DNA from: Gammaproteobacteria bacterium TMED78
GTDB taxonomy: Bacteria; Pseudomonadota; Gammaproteobacteria; Steroidobacterales; Rariloculaceae
Length of the DNA: 64,000 nucleotides
NCBI GenBank assembly: GCA_002171615.1
Contig: NHEF01000010.1
Location: 1-64,000 of the forward strand
Direction of reading: 5' to 3'
Part shown: positions 10,241-20,364 of the stretch, in pieces
Layout: each line of letters starts with the position of its first letter
How positions within the stretch are numbered: the first letter of the stretch is position 1
The notes under the pieces: generated by a model
Told to the model about the DNA's origin: nothing
Databases searched by the model: none
The model's input: the letters and a program-made list of their open reading frames with translations, nothing else
Made by a program: the position numbers and the translations under genes

Positions 10241-10819
10241 ATGATAAATATAAAAAAAGTTTTAACAATATTTCTAATATCAATGGGTATAACCTCTATT
10301 ACTTATACTATTGCAGAAGAATATGATATAGATATTGGAGGACAGCATGCATCAATCTTATGGAAAACAAGTCACCAGGGATTTAGTATGCTAACTGGAA
10401 GATTTAATACTTTTGATGGAAGTTTTTACTGGGATGAGAATGACCCCTCTTCTGCTTCTGTTGAGATAGTGATTGATATGACAAGTAGTGACTCTAATCA
10501 TTCTCTTCGAGATGAGCATCTTCAGGGTCCAAACTATATGAATGCCGCTGAACATCCAACAGCTACTTTTTCAAGTACTAGTTACGAGGGTGATGGCCAA
10601 GGCGGAACTTTAAATGGTAACCTAACCATGAATGGAGTTACTCGATCAATTTCATTACCTATTAACAAAATAGGGCAAGGCTCAGGAATGCAGATGGGTA
10701 TGACTGTTTATAAAGCTGGCTTCGAAGGTAACATGATTATAAACCCTCAGGATTTTAATTTTGCAAGACCAGGAACACCAGTTGAAATCGAAATCAATTT
10801 CGAAGGAAACAGAAGATAA
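10241..10819 (+). CDS. YceI family protein
   Basis: HASILWKTSHQGFSMLTGRF, LRDEHLQGPNYMNAAEHPTATF, GNLTMNGVTR. Confidence 0.93.
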   Translation: MINIKKVLTIFLISMGITSITYTIAEEYDIDIGGQHASILWKTSHQGFSMLTGRFNTFDGSFYWDENDPSSASVEIVIDMTSSDSNHSLRDEHLQGPNYMNAAEHPTATFSSTSYEGDGQGGTLNGNLTMNGVTRSISLPINKIGQGSGMQMGMTVYKAGFEGNMIINPQDFNFARPGTPVEIEINFEGNRR

Positions 10820-10839
10820 TATTAATTTTTTATTGACTA

Positions 10840-10874
10840 AATGCCGGTTTCTGCGGTTGGCATTAACCGGTATT
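10840..10874. terminator. Stem-loop between convergent genes, probable bidirectional terminator
   Basis: AATGCCGGTT...AACCGGTATT arms, 10 bp with one G-U. Confidence 0.5.
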
Positions 10875-10893
10875 TATTCAAAAGATAATCCCC

Positions 10894-11787
10894 TTAATTG
10901 CTAAGACTCTGATAAAGGAGCCTATTAAAATTCTCTGGATTCATAAAGCCTCCTCCATAACTATCATCAAACTCACTAGTTGGTCTAGCTGCTAAAGCCT
11001 GATCTTCTGACAGCCCCTGATTAATTAGATTTTGCATATTTGTTCTAGCTACTTTGAGCATATCTAGCCAAGAGCTTAAGCCAATAGCATCTGATAATGG
11101 ACCATGGCCAGGAATTATTTTAGTATTCCCATTTGCTAAAGATAAAGCTTGATAACCAGCTGATATTATTCCGTTTATATCACCGCCGCTGCCAACATCA
11201 ATAAATGGATAATAACCATTAAAAAAATTATCTCCCATATGAATAACATTAGCCTTCTCAAAATGTAGAATAGAATCCCCATCGGTATGAGCTGGAGCTA
11301 CATGGATTACTCTGATTGTGTCTTCATTCCAATGAAAAGTTAACTCATCTGTAAACGTCACTACTGGAAGCGATGCATCTGAAGAAGCTGGAATAGTTTG
11401 ATCAAAAATAGCTCTAAATTGATCAGTGCTCATTCTTTCTCTAACATTTTCATGAGCAATAATTAAAGCTCCTTGTTCACCTATAGCCTCATTACCTCCA
11501 GTATGATCTCCATGATAATGAGTATTAACTAAAAATTTTATTTCTCTATCATCAATATCAGATACAGCAGATAAGATTTTTTCACTTAAAGGGGCATACT
11601 GATCATCAATCATAAAAATACCATCTTCTCCTATACTAAGACCAATATTCCCTCCAGCTCCAATCAACATATAAACGCCTTCTGATACTGAGATTGTCTC
11701 TATTTGAACTTGTGCGAATCTATCTTGAGCAAAGATACTACTAAAATAAAATAATAATAATATAAAAAAAAATTTCATAATTTTCAC
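10894..11787 (-). CDS. Secreted MBL-fold metallo-hydrolase
   Basis: Signal peptide, NTHYHGDHTGGNE, HMGDNFFNG, IPGHGPLS. Confidence 0.92.
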   Translation of the reverse strand: MKIMKFFFILLLFYFSSIFAQDRFAQVQIETISVSEGVYMLIGAGGNIGLSIGEDGIFMIDDQYAPLSEKILSAVSDIDDREIKFLVNTHYHGDHTGGNEAIGEQGALIIAHENVRERMSTDQFRAIFDQTIPASSDASLPVVTFTDELTFHWNEDTIRVIHVAPAHTDGDSILHFEKANVIHMGDNFFNGYYPFIDVGSGGDINGIISAGYQALSLANGNTKIIPGHGPLSDAIGLSSWLDMLKVARTNMQNLINQGLSEDQALAARPTSEFDDSYGGGFMNPENFNRLLYQSLSN

Positions 11788-12182
11788 TTACTCCCTAATA
11801 TTTCATCAATAATAAATAAATCCGTTAGAAGAGCCCTTAAGTGAATAGAGGCATTAACATTATCTACTAACTGAGAACTTATTCCCTCTTTTTTAATTAA
11901 TATACTGATTAAACTCCTAGTTATTTTAATATCTTGATTAAATGCCAATAAAAAATCATCACTAAAAGAATCTAAATTACTAAAAGCATCTCTAACAACT
12001 ACATCAAGACCATTTAATGCCTTTTCCATTTCTACTAAAAAATTCCTTAGATCAGAACTAGAGGAGCCTCCACTATTGTCTGACTCTTTTCCTTGTGCGG
12101 CATATGCAAGCATATATTCATAGCATGACTCTATTGCATCAATACGAGCTTCTAAATCATTATTTTTTTTCTTACCTGACAT
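11784..12182 (-). CDS. Hypothetical protein
   Basis: Overlaps start of the MBL gene; no family recognised. Confidence 0.6.
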   Translation of the reverse strand: MSGKKKNNDLEARIDAIESCYEYMLAYAAQGKESDNSGGSSSSDLRNFLVEMEKALNGLDVVVRDAFSNLDSFSDDFLLAFNQDIKITRSLISILIKKEGISSQLVDNVNASIHLRALLTDLFIIDEILGSK

Positions 12183-12209
12183 AAAATTTCTTAACTCGCC
12201 TTATTTAAA

Positions 12210-12869
12210 CTAATCATCTGGTTTCCATAGATTCTCATCATGATATTTTTCATACTCATCCTTTGATATCCAACCAGTTACCATTGACTTAAGTAATCTT
12301 ATTCTTACTATACCAAAATAGACATGAATAATGACGATGGTTAGCAGAAATAATGCCCCAATATCATGAAAGGTATATATCAATCCCCACAATCCTTCTG
12401 AAAAAAAATATAAATTTCCATCCCAAAATGGAGAGTCTATTTTTATCATCATTAATAGACCGGTTGCAATAGTTATCAAAATAAACAAGGTGAAAATATG
12501 ATGGACTAGTTTAGACGATAAAGAATATTTCCCGGATCTATATCTAAAACTCTTAAATGATTTAAAAAATAATAATAAAGATTTTACAAAATTTATCAGC
12601 TCTGACTTGCTTATAAACATTGATTGCAATTGTTGAAAAAATATTACCCTTAAGCTGTGAAATATTACTAAAAAAACTAGAACTAGCCCTGAAAACCAGT
12701 GGATAAATAACCAAGAAAAATTAAAGCCTAAAATAGGAAAAAAACTAGTAATAATTAAAACAAAAGTACAAATAGCAAATAACCAATGAATGACGCGATC
12801 GATAAGACTATGCTTTAAAAACATAACTCTGCCTAATTCATTATTTTTTTTTGTCATCAGAAATTCCAA
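12210..12869 (-). CDS. Cytochrome b subunit (formate dehydrogenase gamma-like)
   Basis: DRVIHWLFAICTF, HIFTLFILITIATGLL, HDIGALFLLTIVIIHVYFG. Confidence 0.8.
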   Translation of the reverse strand: MEFLMTKKNNELGRVMFLKHSLIDRVIHWLFAICTFVLIITSFFPILGFNFSWLFIHWFSGLVLVFLVIFHSLRVIFFQQLQSMFISKSELINFVKSLLLFFKSFKSFRYRSGKYSLSSKLVHHIFTLFILITIATGLLMMIKIDSPFWDGNLYFFSEGLWGLIYTFHDIGALFLLTIVIIHVYFGIVRIRLLKSMVTGWISKDEYEKYHDENLWKPDD

Positions 12870-12873
12870 AAAA

Positions 12874-13023
12874 CTATTTTCGCTTAATTAGAAACCATCT
12901 CAAAATAGCATGAATGATAATGACCATGACTGCAAAAAAAAAGAAAAGAGGGATTAAGTCCCAAGAAGCTCCTTGGATTATTTTTTGACCCCATATATTA
13001 GTACTAAAACGTAGGACTTCCAT
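12874..13023 (-). CDS. Small single-TM protein (49 aa), not in ORF track
   Basis: Hand translation MEVLRFSTNIWGQKIIQGASWDLIPLFFFFAVMVIIIHAILRWFLIKRK*; fills the gap between cytochrome b and FAD-subunit genes. Confidence 0.65.
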   Translation of the reverse strand: MEVLRFSTNIWGQKIIQGASWDLIPLFFFFAVMVIIIHAILRWFLIKRK

Positions 13024-13035
13024 TCAATCAAATAT

Positions 13036-14025
13036 CTACGCGTCTCTTATCGCTCTTTTTACAAGATTTTCTAAAAGAGGAATCTTAAAATGATTATAAT
13101 TAAGAGGTGTTGCTCCTCTTATCGCTGCTTGGCCTGCTAAGCTAGCAGTATCATCATTCTTTGGGCTTCCCTTTACTACCTGCTCAACAACCGATAGCCT
13201 TCTTGGCGTGCACTGAACAGCACCAGCTACGATACGAATATCTTTAATAACATTATTTTCAATAATCATAGCTGCAGCTACGTTAACAAGTGAAAAATCC
13301 CAAGTATTCCTATCTGATACTTTTTCAAAATAGAAAGTAGCACCTGACCAATCAGTAGGAAGAATAACTCTAGCTAAAATCTCCCCGGATTGAATAATTG
13401 TCATTCTTTCTATGTCTATATCTGGCCCAATAAAGAAATCTTCAGCAGGAACCTCTTTCTCTCCATCAGGACCTCTTATTACCATTAGTGCGTCTAGGGC
13501 AACCATTGCAGAAGCAGTATCTGATGGTGAGACAGCCACACAACGATCTGCTCCCCAAAGGCAATGCTCTCTATTTTGGCCTTGAGGAGTATCCGCATAA
13601 CAAGAATTCCCTCCAGCTCTGTAGCAGTCTACTCCGTAGCGGTAATACCAACATCTTGCATCTTGATTTAAATTTCCACCTATGGTGCCAGTATTCCTAA
13701 TCTGTGGACTTGCTACTTTTCCTGCAGCATCACTTAGCAAGGAAAAATTACTTTTAATTATTGGGTTAGATACAATCTCAGTTAGAGAGGTTAACGCGCC
13801 AATTTCAAGACCTCTATTAGTTTCAGTAATGCCTTTTAATTCATCAATATTATTCAAATCAATTACATTTGGTGCATACTTAGCTCGATCTTTGAACCAA
13901 GAAAATGTATCGTGACCTCCAGCTAAAACCCAACTATCTCCTCTAAATCTATCTAAAAGATTTATAGCATCATCCAGATTATCAGGCTGAAATAGCTCAA
14001 AACTTTGCATCATATCTTTTGACAT
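13036..14025 (-). CDS. Molybdenum hydroxylase FAD-binding subunit with Cys-rich (probable 4Fe-4S) insert
   Basis: WVLAGGHDTF, GTIGGNLNQDARCWYYRYGVDCYRAGGNSCYA...HCLWGADRCVAVSPSDTASA, PaoB-like. Confidence 0.93.
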   Translation of the reverse strand: MSKDMMQSFELFQPDNLDDAINLLDRFRGDSWVLAGGHDTFSWFKDRAKYAPNVIDLNNIDELKGITETNRGLEIGALTSLTEIVSNPIIKSNFSLLSDAAGKVASPQIRNTGTIGGNLNQDARCWYYRYGVDCYRAGGNSCYADTPQGQNREHCLWGADRCVAVSPSDTASAMVALDALMVIRGPDGEKEVPAEDFFIGPDIDIERMTIIQSGEILARVILPTDWSGATFYFEKVSDRNTWDFSLVNVAAAMIIENNVIKDIRIVAGAVQCTPRRLSVVEQVVKGSPKNDDTASLAGQAAIRGATPLNYNHFKIPLLENLVKRAIRDA

Positions 14026-14645
14026 CAGCTTCTCTCTGCGGCTTTCATAACTGAGTTTAAGTAATGATCATATGCGCCACACCTACATAAGTTTCCTGAC
14101 ATGGCCTGACGAGCTTCATCCCTTGAGGGATTTGGATTTGATTCAAGCAACGCAACAGCTGACATAATCTGGCCTGGAGTACAAAAACCACACTGAGGCC
14201 CAAGCTCATCTATCATTGCTTGCTGAACAGGGTGTAGCTCCCCATTAGGGCCTTGCAAACCTTCTATAGAAGTAACTTGCTTATCTCTTACAGAATGAGT
14301 AAGTGTAGAACATGAATAATTTGGTACCCCATCAACTAGCAAAGTACATGCTCCACACTCTCCTCTATCACAACCTAACTTTGTACCAGTCAAGCCAAGC
14401 TTATACCTTAGAGTCATAGCAAGAGTTTCATTAGGAAGAACATCTACCCTGCGAGTCTGGCCATTGACATTTAAAGAAACTAATCGCTCCACCGAGCCTA
14501 AAACAGACTGATCAGGAGAGCAGCCTGCCAGACTTCCAAAAATATAACCGCTTGATGAAACTGCTGTACCAGAAGCTATAACGCCTTTAATAAAAGCTCT
14601 TCTTGATGACCTATTTTTTTCTAAAATTTTATTTTTTTCAAACAT
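14025..14645 (-). CDS. Molybdenum hydroxylase 2Fe-2S subunit, Tat signal
   Basis: SSRRAFIKG twin-arginine; CDRGECGACTLLVDG; CGFCTPGQIM; GNLCRCGAY. Confidence 0.95.
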   Translation of the reverse strand: MFEKNKILEKNRSSRRAFIKGVIASGTAVSSSGYIFGSLAGCSPDQSVLGSVERLVSLNVNGQTRRVDVLPNETLAMTLRYKLGLTGTKLGCDRGECGACTLLVDGVPNYSCSTLTHSVRDKQVTSIEGLQGPNGELHPVQQAMIDELGPQCGFCTPGQIMSAVALLESNPNPSRDEARQAMSGNLCRCGAYDHYLNSVMKAAERS

Positions 14646-14662
14646 AATTTAAAAACCATTAA

Positions 14663-17065
14663 TTAAGCGGTATTTACATCAAGAGGGCCATGTGACTGCT
14701 CTCGACCAGAGACTGCATTAACAATCATATCTGGAGTTATTGGAACTCGATTAAAATAGTGCCCACCTAATGCATCTGAAATAGCACAAACTAAAGCTGC
14801 AGCAGCACAACCTTGGACTGGCTCACCCATTCCCTTAGCACCAACAGGATTCTGCGGATCCTCAACCTCAGCTGCAGCTGTATTCATAACAGAAGGCACA
14901 TCTAAATAAGTAGGTGGCTTATGATCTAAAAAACCTAGATTACCTGGAAGGCCATTCTGAGGATCAAAGATATGCTTTTCAAAAGCTGCTAAACCAAAAC
15001 CTTGAACCGCCCCTCCACTTATCTGCGTAGATAATCCTTTTGGATGAAGAACAGTTCCACAGTCAGAAACTCCTAAATAATCTAATATTTCGAACTTACC
15101 AGTTTCAGTATCTAGCTCTATTTCAATAAACCCGACAGCTATTCCAGCAACCAAGCCATTTCTATATAAATTATCTTTTGATACTCCAATTAAACCAGTT
15201 CCTGCTAAACCAGAAACAGAAGACTTAGTGATAGGGTGTAAATCATCTGGCATATCATATCCAGAGTACTTACCACCAATCTCAATTGCTCTTTGGGCAA
15301 TAGTGGAAAATTTTATTCTTTTTGTTGGGTCTGATATAAGAAAAACCTCTTCTCCTGATATATCATAATCTTCGATAGACCCTCCCATATCAAGAGTAGC
15401 AATTTCTTTTATCTTCTCAAGAGCGTCAACTGCAGCAACATAGCTTTGACGAGTGGTAGTGAAAGATGTATTACTCCCACTTTGAGTTGGGCTCCAAGCA
15501 AGATGCTTTCTGCTATCACCTCTAACAACAACACAATTATCCCAATTATATTTAAGCACCTCTGCTGCCACTCTTGAAGTTGATGTATGAGAATATGTTC
15601 CTAAATTTCCAACGCCACTATGAATATGCAACTTCCCATCAGGCGTAATTCTAATCAAGCCATCATAACCATTTCTACCAGCAGGATGAAACCCCTGACC
15701 AACACCAACACCACGCACTTTTGAGCCATTCTTTTGACCGCTTCTTAGCTTTATCTCATTCCACATAGATAAGCCTTTATCTAAACATTCAGCTTGATAA
15801 GCACTTGTGACAGGTCCTTGGTCTGAATAGTATTTAGCATCATTATCTGCTGCATTAATTCTTCTGATCTCTACTCTATCAATATTAAGCTGCTTTGCAG
15901 CTTTATCAATTAGTGGCTCTACTGCGGCTGCAATTTGATTCTCGCCTGGGCCCCTCATAGCTGCTCTTGGTGGTGTATTTGTCTCAACAGGCACTGCCTG
16001 CATCCTTAAAGCTTCTGGTTGATACAATAAAGAAATCGCAGAAGCTGCGGCATCAAAATCATCAAAACCTCTGTATGGTCCATTTTCTTGAACAACAAAA
16101 AGATCAGCGGCAACCATTCTACCATCACTTCGAAAGCCTAACTTCACCCTTCCTTGGAAGCCTGGCCTTGCTCTACCAATATAAAATTCTTCTGCTCGAC
16201 TAATTCGCATCATTACTGGTCTTTGAATCTTTTTTGACATAAACGCAGGAATAGCCATTGTAGAATATGGATTTGACTTTGAGCCAAAACCTCCCCCACA
16301 AAACTCACCTATATAAACTAAATTTTCAATATCTATTCCCAAAAAACTTGCTAGACCTGGCATAACTGCTGACTGGCTTTGGGTAGAGCCATAAATAAAA
16401 CATTTATTATTCTCCCAATTAGCCATAGTTGTCCTTGGCTCCATACATAAATGTGAATTACCAGCAGTAACAAATGTCTCATCAAGAATTAAATCGGAGG
16501 AGTCAAAACTAGATTGAATATCTCCAAAGCTCCATGTCTCTGTAGCTTCACCCATAGGTAAAGTATTTTCATCAACGCTTATAAAGTCCCTTGCTGTCCA
16601 TTTGTGAGAGATAATCGAACGCGGCCTAGAAAAGCTCATTGTATTTCCATCAGATCTTGCGTCAGGACCTCCTGGATATAAGCTTTCAAGCGGGTCTACA
16701 GTAAAAGGCAATATATCATAATTAATCTGAATGCTATCAATTGCATTTTGTGCAATAGCCTCACTAGTTGCTGCTACCGCAAGGATTGGATCACCTACAT
16801 ATAAAGGCTCATTAGTTAAAATTGGCTCAACTACATTACTCTGCTCTGGGACTTCGTCAGCAGTCAACACCCCTAAAACGCCTTCCATAGCTAACGCTTC
16901 AGAATAATCTATATTAGATATTTTTGCGTGAGGAACGGAACTAGTAAGTAATCTGCAAAAAACCATTCCCTCAAGACGAAAATCTTCAGCAAACTTTGCC
17001 TTACCTGTGACCTTCCCATGTATATCAGGAGGAATAAAATCTTTTCCGATTAATTCATACGCCAT
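14663..17065 (-). CDS. Molybdenum hydroxylase molybdopterin-binding subunit (xanthine/aldehyde dehydrogenase family)
   Basis: IHGKVTGKAKFAED, GEFCGGGFGSKSNPY, RAAMRGPGENQ, VGAKGMGEP. Confidence 0.95.
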   Translation of the reverse strand: MAYELIGKDFIPPDIHGKVTGKAKFAEDFRLEGMVFCRLLTSSVPHAKISNIDYSEALAMEGVLGVLTADEVPEQSNVVEPILTNEPLYVGDPILAVAATSEAIAQNAIDSIQINYDILPFTVDPLESLYPGGPDARSDGNTMSFSRPRSIISHKWTARDFISVDENTLPMGEATETWSFGDIQSSFDSSDLILDETFVTAGNSHLCMEPRTTMANWENNKCFIYGSTQSQSAVMPGLASFLGIDIENLVYIGEFCGGGFGSKSNPYSTMAIPAFMSKKIQRPVMMRISRAEEFYIGRARPGFQGRVKLGFRSDGRMVAADLFVVQENGPYRGFDDFDAAASAISLLYQPEALRMQAVPVETNTPPRAAMRGPGENQIAAAVEPLIDKAAKQLNIDRVEIRRINAADNDAKYYSDQGPVTSAYQAECLDKGLSMWNEIKLRSGQKNGSKVRGVGVGQGFHPAGRNGYDGLIRITPDGKLHIHSGVGNLGTYSHTSTSRVAAEVLKYNWDNCVVVRGDSRKHLAWSPTQSGSNTSFTTTRQSYVAAVDALEKIKEIATLDMGGSIEDYDISGEEVFLISDPTKRIKFSTIAQRAIEIGGKYSGYDMPDDLHPITKSSVSGLAGTGLIGVSKDNLYRNGLVAGIAVGFIEIELDTETGKFEILDYLGVSDCGTVLHPKGLSTQISGGAVQGFGLAAFEKHIFDPQNGLPGNLGFLDHKPPTYLDVPSVMNTAAAEVEDPQNPVGAKGMGEPVQGCAAAALVCAISDALGGHYFNRVPITPDMIVNAVSGREQSHGPLDVNTA

Positions 17066-17167
17066 GATTGATTCCCTAGTCCAAGCATTAATACTAATTC
17101 TACATAAATATGACTGCCTGTCTCTCTTTATTGAAAAAAATTACACAAATAAAAAGATAAAAATTAC

Positions 17168-17209
17168 TTAAACAAAAAAAAAATATTGTTTTTTCATCAT
17201 TTTGTTTAA
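17168..17209. promoter_or_regulatory. Inverted repeat in divergent promoter region
   Basis: TTAAACAAAA (17168-17177) / TTTTGTTTAA (17200-17209), perfect 10-bp arms. Confidence 0.4.
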
Positions 17210-17241
17210 TAATATTAGAGTGTTTTAACAAAAAAGTATTT

Positions 17242-17829
17242 ATGAAAAATTCGACTATAAACCACTTATTAACTCGTAGATCCGTGTTAGCAAAAAATCT
17301 GATTGAGCCAGGGCCTAATAAAGAAGAGCTAGAGATAATCTTAAATGCCGCTATAAGGGTCCCAGATCACGGAAGAATTGAGCCTTGGAGGATACAAATA
17401 CTCAATAAGAGATCTCAATCTAGTCTTGGTAAAGTTATTGGAGGGGTTTTCAAAAAAAATAACCCTGAGGCGAGTGAAAAAAGAATTCAAATTGAGATTG
17501 ATAAACCCTCCTTATCGCCGTTACTTTTGATAGTCACCTCTTATCCAGATAATAATAGATTTGATAAAATACCTGAGCTTGAGCAAAAACTATCCTCAGC
17601 AGCTGTATGCCAAAATATTCTAATTGCTTCTCACGCTCTAAATTATGGAGCGCAATGGTTGACTGGCTGGGCTGCGTATTCAAAAGAAGTAAAACAAATT
17701 CTCGGTCATGAAGATTTTATTGATATAATCGGATTCATACATATAGGTAAATCTGAAAAAACTCCCAATGAAAGAAAAAGACCAGTATTTGATGCAATCA
17801 TAAGTAAGTGGGACGATAATCAGAAATAA
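17242..17829 (+). CDS. Nitroreductase family protein
   Basis: LTRRSVLAKNLIEPGPNKEELEIILNAAIRVPDHGRIEPWRI. Confidence 0.93.
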   Translation: MKNSTINHLLTRRSVLAKNLIEPGPNKEELEIILNAAIRVPDHGRIEPWRIQILNKRSQSSLGKVIGGVFKKNNPEASEKRIQIEIDKPSLSPLLLIVTSYPDNNRFDKIPELEQKLSSAAVCQNILIASHALNYGAQWLTGWAAYSKEVKQILGHEDFIDIIGFIHIGKSEKTPNERKRPVFDAIISKWDDNQK

Positions 17830-17859
17830 GTTTTAAAAATGATTAAGGGGTAATTAATT

Positions 17860-18720
17860 ATGTTTATCAAAAATCTCAATTCTCTCTCTATAGCTATTAT
17901 TGCTCTACTATTTTTAAACTCTTCATTTGGACAACCGCCTCAAAGGATTAATCCTAGAAATGACCTAAGCCTTATGGCTAGAGAGCCTTTTCAAGTTTTT
18001 GATAATCTTTTTTTTGTTGGTCAAGGAGAAGTAGCTAGTTATGTTATAGAAACTAGCGATGGATTAATCTTAATAGACACAATGTGGGATAATGACGGCT
18101 ATACAGAATATTTACTCGATAACATAATAAAAGTTGGTCTTGAGCCAAAAAATATAAAGTACGTTCTAATACTTCAAGGCCATAGAGATCACTATGGAGG
18201 TGCTCCTGCTTTACAAAAAATTCTTAATGCTCAATTTGGTGCAGCAGAAGAAGATTGGTTAATGATTGAAAGAGATTTTGGGGAATACGCACCTAGAAGA
18301 GATTTTGTTATCAAAGAAGGTGATGAATTGATACTTGGAAATACTAAACTTGCCTTTGAGATCACTCCTGGGCATACACCAGGAACTATATCTATCATAT
18401 TCTCTGTATTTGATAATGGGACAGAATATAAAGCCTATTTTCATGGTGGACCCGCTTTAAGAACTGAAGATCTTGATGCCATGAAAGAATTTCTAGCTGA
18501 TCTTGAGAGAATAAAATTAATTCCAGATATAGAGGTTCAAGTTGTTAACCACTACGACATTCATGCAAGTACTTCTGATGATCTATTTGCAAGGGCTGAG
18601 CGATTAAAAAATAGGAAAGATAGTGAAGCTCATCCTTGGGTAGCACCTGATGAATTCCAGTTATGGTTAGATGAATTAATTCTTGATACGAAAAATAGAA
18701 TTGAAAATGCCTCTAACTAA
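17860..18720 (+). CDS. Secreted MBL-fold protein with altered metal motif
   Basis: Signal peptide; LQGHRDHYGGAP; ITPGHTPGTISI. Confidence 0.85.
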   Translation: MFIKNLNSLSIAIIALLFLNSSFGQPPQRINPRNDLSLMAREPFQVFDNLFFVGQGEVASYVIETSDGLILIDTMWDNDGYTEYLLDNIIKVGLEPKNIKYVLILQGHRDHYGGAPALQKILNAQFGAAEEDWLMIERDFGEYAPRRDFVIKEGDELILGNTKLAFEITPGHTPGTISIIFSVFDNGTEYKAYFHGGPALRTEDLDAMKEFLADLERIKLIPDIEVQVVNHYDIHASTSDDLFARAERLKNRKDSEAHPWVAPDEFQLWLDELILDTKNRIENASN

Positions 18721-19819
18721 GAGCTTTCAATAGATAAGGAATGCTAACATCTAGTCTATAATCAATTCCTGAATGTGTATCATTAAACTCCTCATAAATA
18801 TGTGGTACCTTCAGACTTCTCATTCTCTTAGAAAGTATCCTAGTGCCATAGTGAATGTGATACTGATCTTTCCAACCACAATCAATAAAAATACCCCTAA
18901 GGCTTTTTAGATTCTCTGCATATCTATTAACCAGATTTATAGGATCATGCTTTAGCCACCTTTTCCATCTACTAGGTATAATCTCACCAGTCTCTAAGTT
19001 GAATGGTACTTTAAAATTATTTGGAGCAGAAATATCAGGATCATAAGTAGCTGCCATAGCTAAATTCATTAAACAATGAAGATCATTGGAACTCAATTTT
19101 TGCTTATTCCAAACTGTCTTTAAAAATTTTTTGATTCTCCCATCATCTATACCATCTTCTAGGCAATCTATATCTGAAATAGTACTCACTGCATCATTAG
19201 TTCTTTTTCTACTTTTGTACTGACCTAAATGAGTAAGTGTTTTTGGCCACTCTGATCTATAAACAAAATCAAAATATGAATCTCCAGAATGATTCGCTAT
19301 TGCTCCCCAATGATTAGAATATTTCATACCATGAACCATTGCTCCATAACCTCCTGAAGATTTTCCAAAACATCCACGATGATTTCTAGAGGCTTTTGTT
19401 CTGAACTCTTTATCAATCAGTGGAATCAATTCCTTAGTTAAATAATCGGCATATGCTCCAACTGCAATTGAATTTATATATTGATTTCCCCCCAAAGAGG
19501 TAAAACAATCTGGAAAAACAACAATAAAAGGATCTAGCTTTTTTTCATACAATATACGCGCAGCTCTTTCTGGAATGTTTTCATCAAAACTTTTCCAGTT
19601 AGTATGAGATAACCCCGAACCAGCATAACCAGCTAAATCAAATAACACTGGAAATCTTTTTCCCATCTTTATACCCTTAGATTGATCATATTGAGGTGGG
19701 AGCCAAATATGGATCTGTCTCAAACTAGGGTCACCTAAAGGGTTATCCGATAGTAATTTCGAATCAAACTCTAAAGAAATAACTCTACCTGATGATTTAA
19801 TGAATTTTTTTCTAGCCAT
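18713..19819 (-). CDS. Esterase-family alpha/beta hydrolase
   Basis: RGCFGKSSGGYGAMVHGMKY nucleophile elbow; FNDTHSGIDYR. Confidence 0.85.
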   Translation of the reverse strand: MARKKFIKSSGRVISLEFDSKLLSDNPLGDPSLRQIHIWLPPQYDQSKGIKMGKRFPVLFDLAGYAGSGLSHTNWKSFDENIPERAARILYEKKLDPFIVVFPDCFTSLGGNQYINSIAVGAYADYLTKELIPLIDKEFRTKASRNHRGCFGKSSGGYGAMVHGMKYSNHWGAIANHSGDSYFDFVYRSEWPKTLTHLGQYKSRKRTNDAVSTISDIDCLEDGIDDGRIKKFLKTVWNKQKLSSNDLHCLMNLAMAATYDPDISAPNNFKVPFNLETGEIIPSRWKRWLKHDPINLVNRYAENLKSLRGIFIDCGWKDQYHIHYGTRILSKRMRSLKVPHIYEEFNDTHSGIDYRLDVSIPYLLKALS

Positions 19820-19828
19820 AATAAAAAA

Positions 19829-20308
19829 TTACTTATCCCAATCATCATCAGGTTTTTCAGGATCGCATAAAAAACCTACTGACTTAATCGCAGATATTGC
19901 AACAAACTCATCCCTTTCTGATGTATCACCACTTACCCCAACTGCTCCAATTACCTGTTTTTTATCATCAAGAATAAGAACACCACCAGCTGCAGTTGCA
20001 AACTTTCCACCCGAAATACTAGATAAAGCAGTAGCAAAAACTGGTTTTTTGCTGAGACCAATACCTATGCCTCTTGAAGAGCTCCCCATTCCCAGAGCTC
20101 CATATGATTTAGCTATAGAAATCTCAATCCGTATAATTCCCGCACCATCTTCTCTTTGAGAGGAGATTTGATGCCCGCCAGAATCAAGCACAACAATAGC
20201 TAACGGATTAATATTATACTCACGTGCAATTTTAAAGCCTTCATTAATAATTTGATTAGCGGTCTTTAACGATAATATTACTTTTAACGAATTATGATTA
20301 TAAGCCAT
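19829..20308 (-). CDS. GlcG/HbpS family haem-binding protein
   Basis: LAIVVLDSGGHQISSQREDGAGI...GGVLILDDKKQVIGAVGVSGDTSERDE. Confidence 0.9.
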   Translation of the reverse strand: MAYNHNSLKVILSLKTANQIINEGFKIAREYNINPLAIVVLDSGGHQISSQREDGAGIIRIEISIAKSYGALGMGSSSRGIGIGLSKKPVFATALSSISGGKFATAAGGVLILDDKKQVIGAVGVSGDTSERDEFVAISAIKSVGFLCDPEKPDDDWDK

Positions 20309-20364
20309 ACAAATACCTCCTAAGTAATGTTATTATCCACGGCCTGAGCATATAAGGAAAGTTA

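Noticed and set aside
15967-16203. 78-aa ORF antisense to the molybdopterin subunit
   Set aside because: Overlaps a conserved 800-aa CDS, no domain
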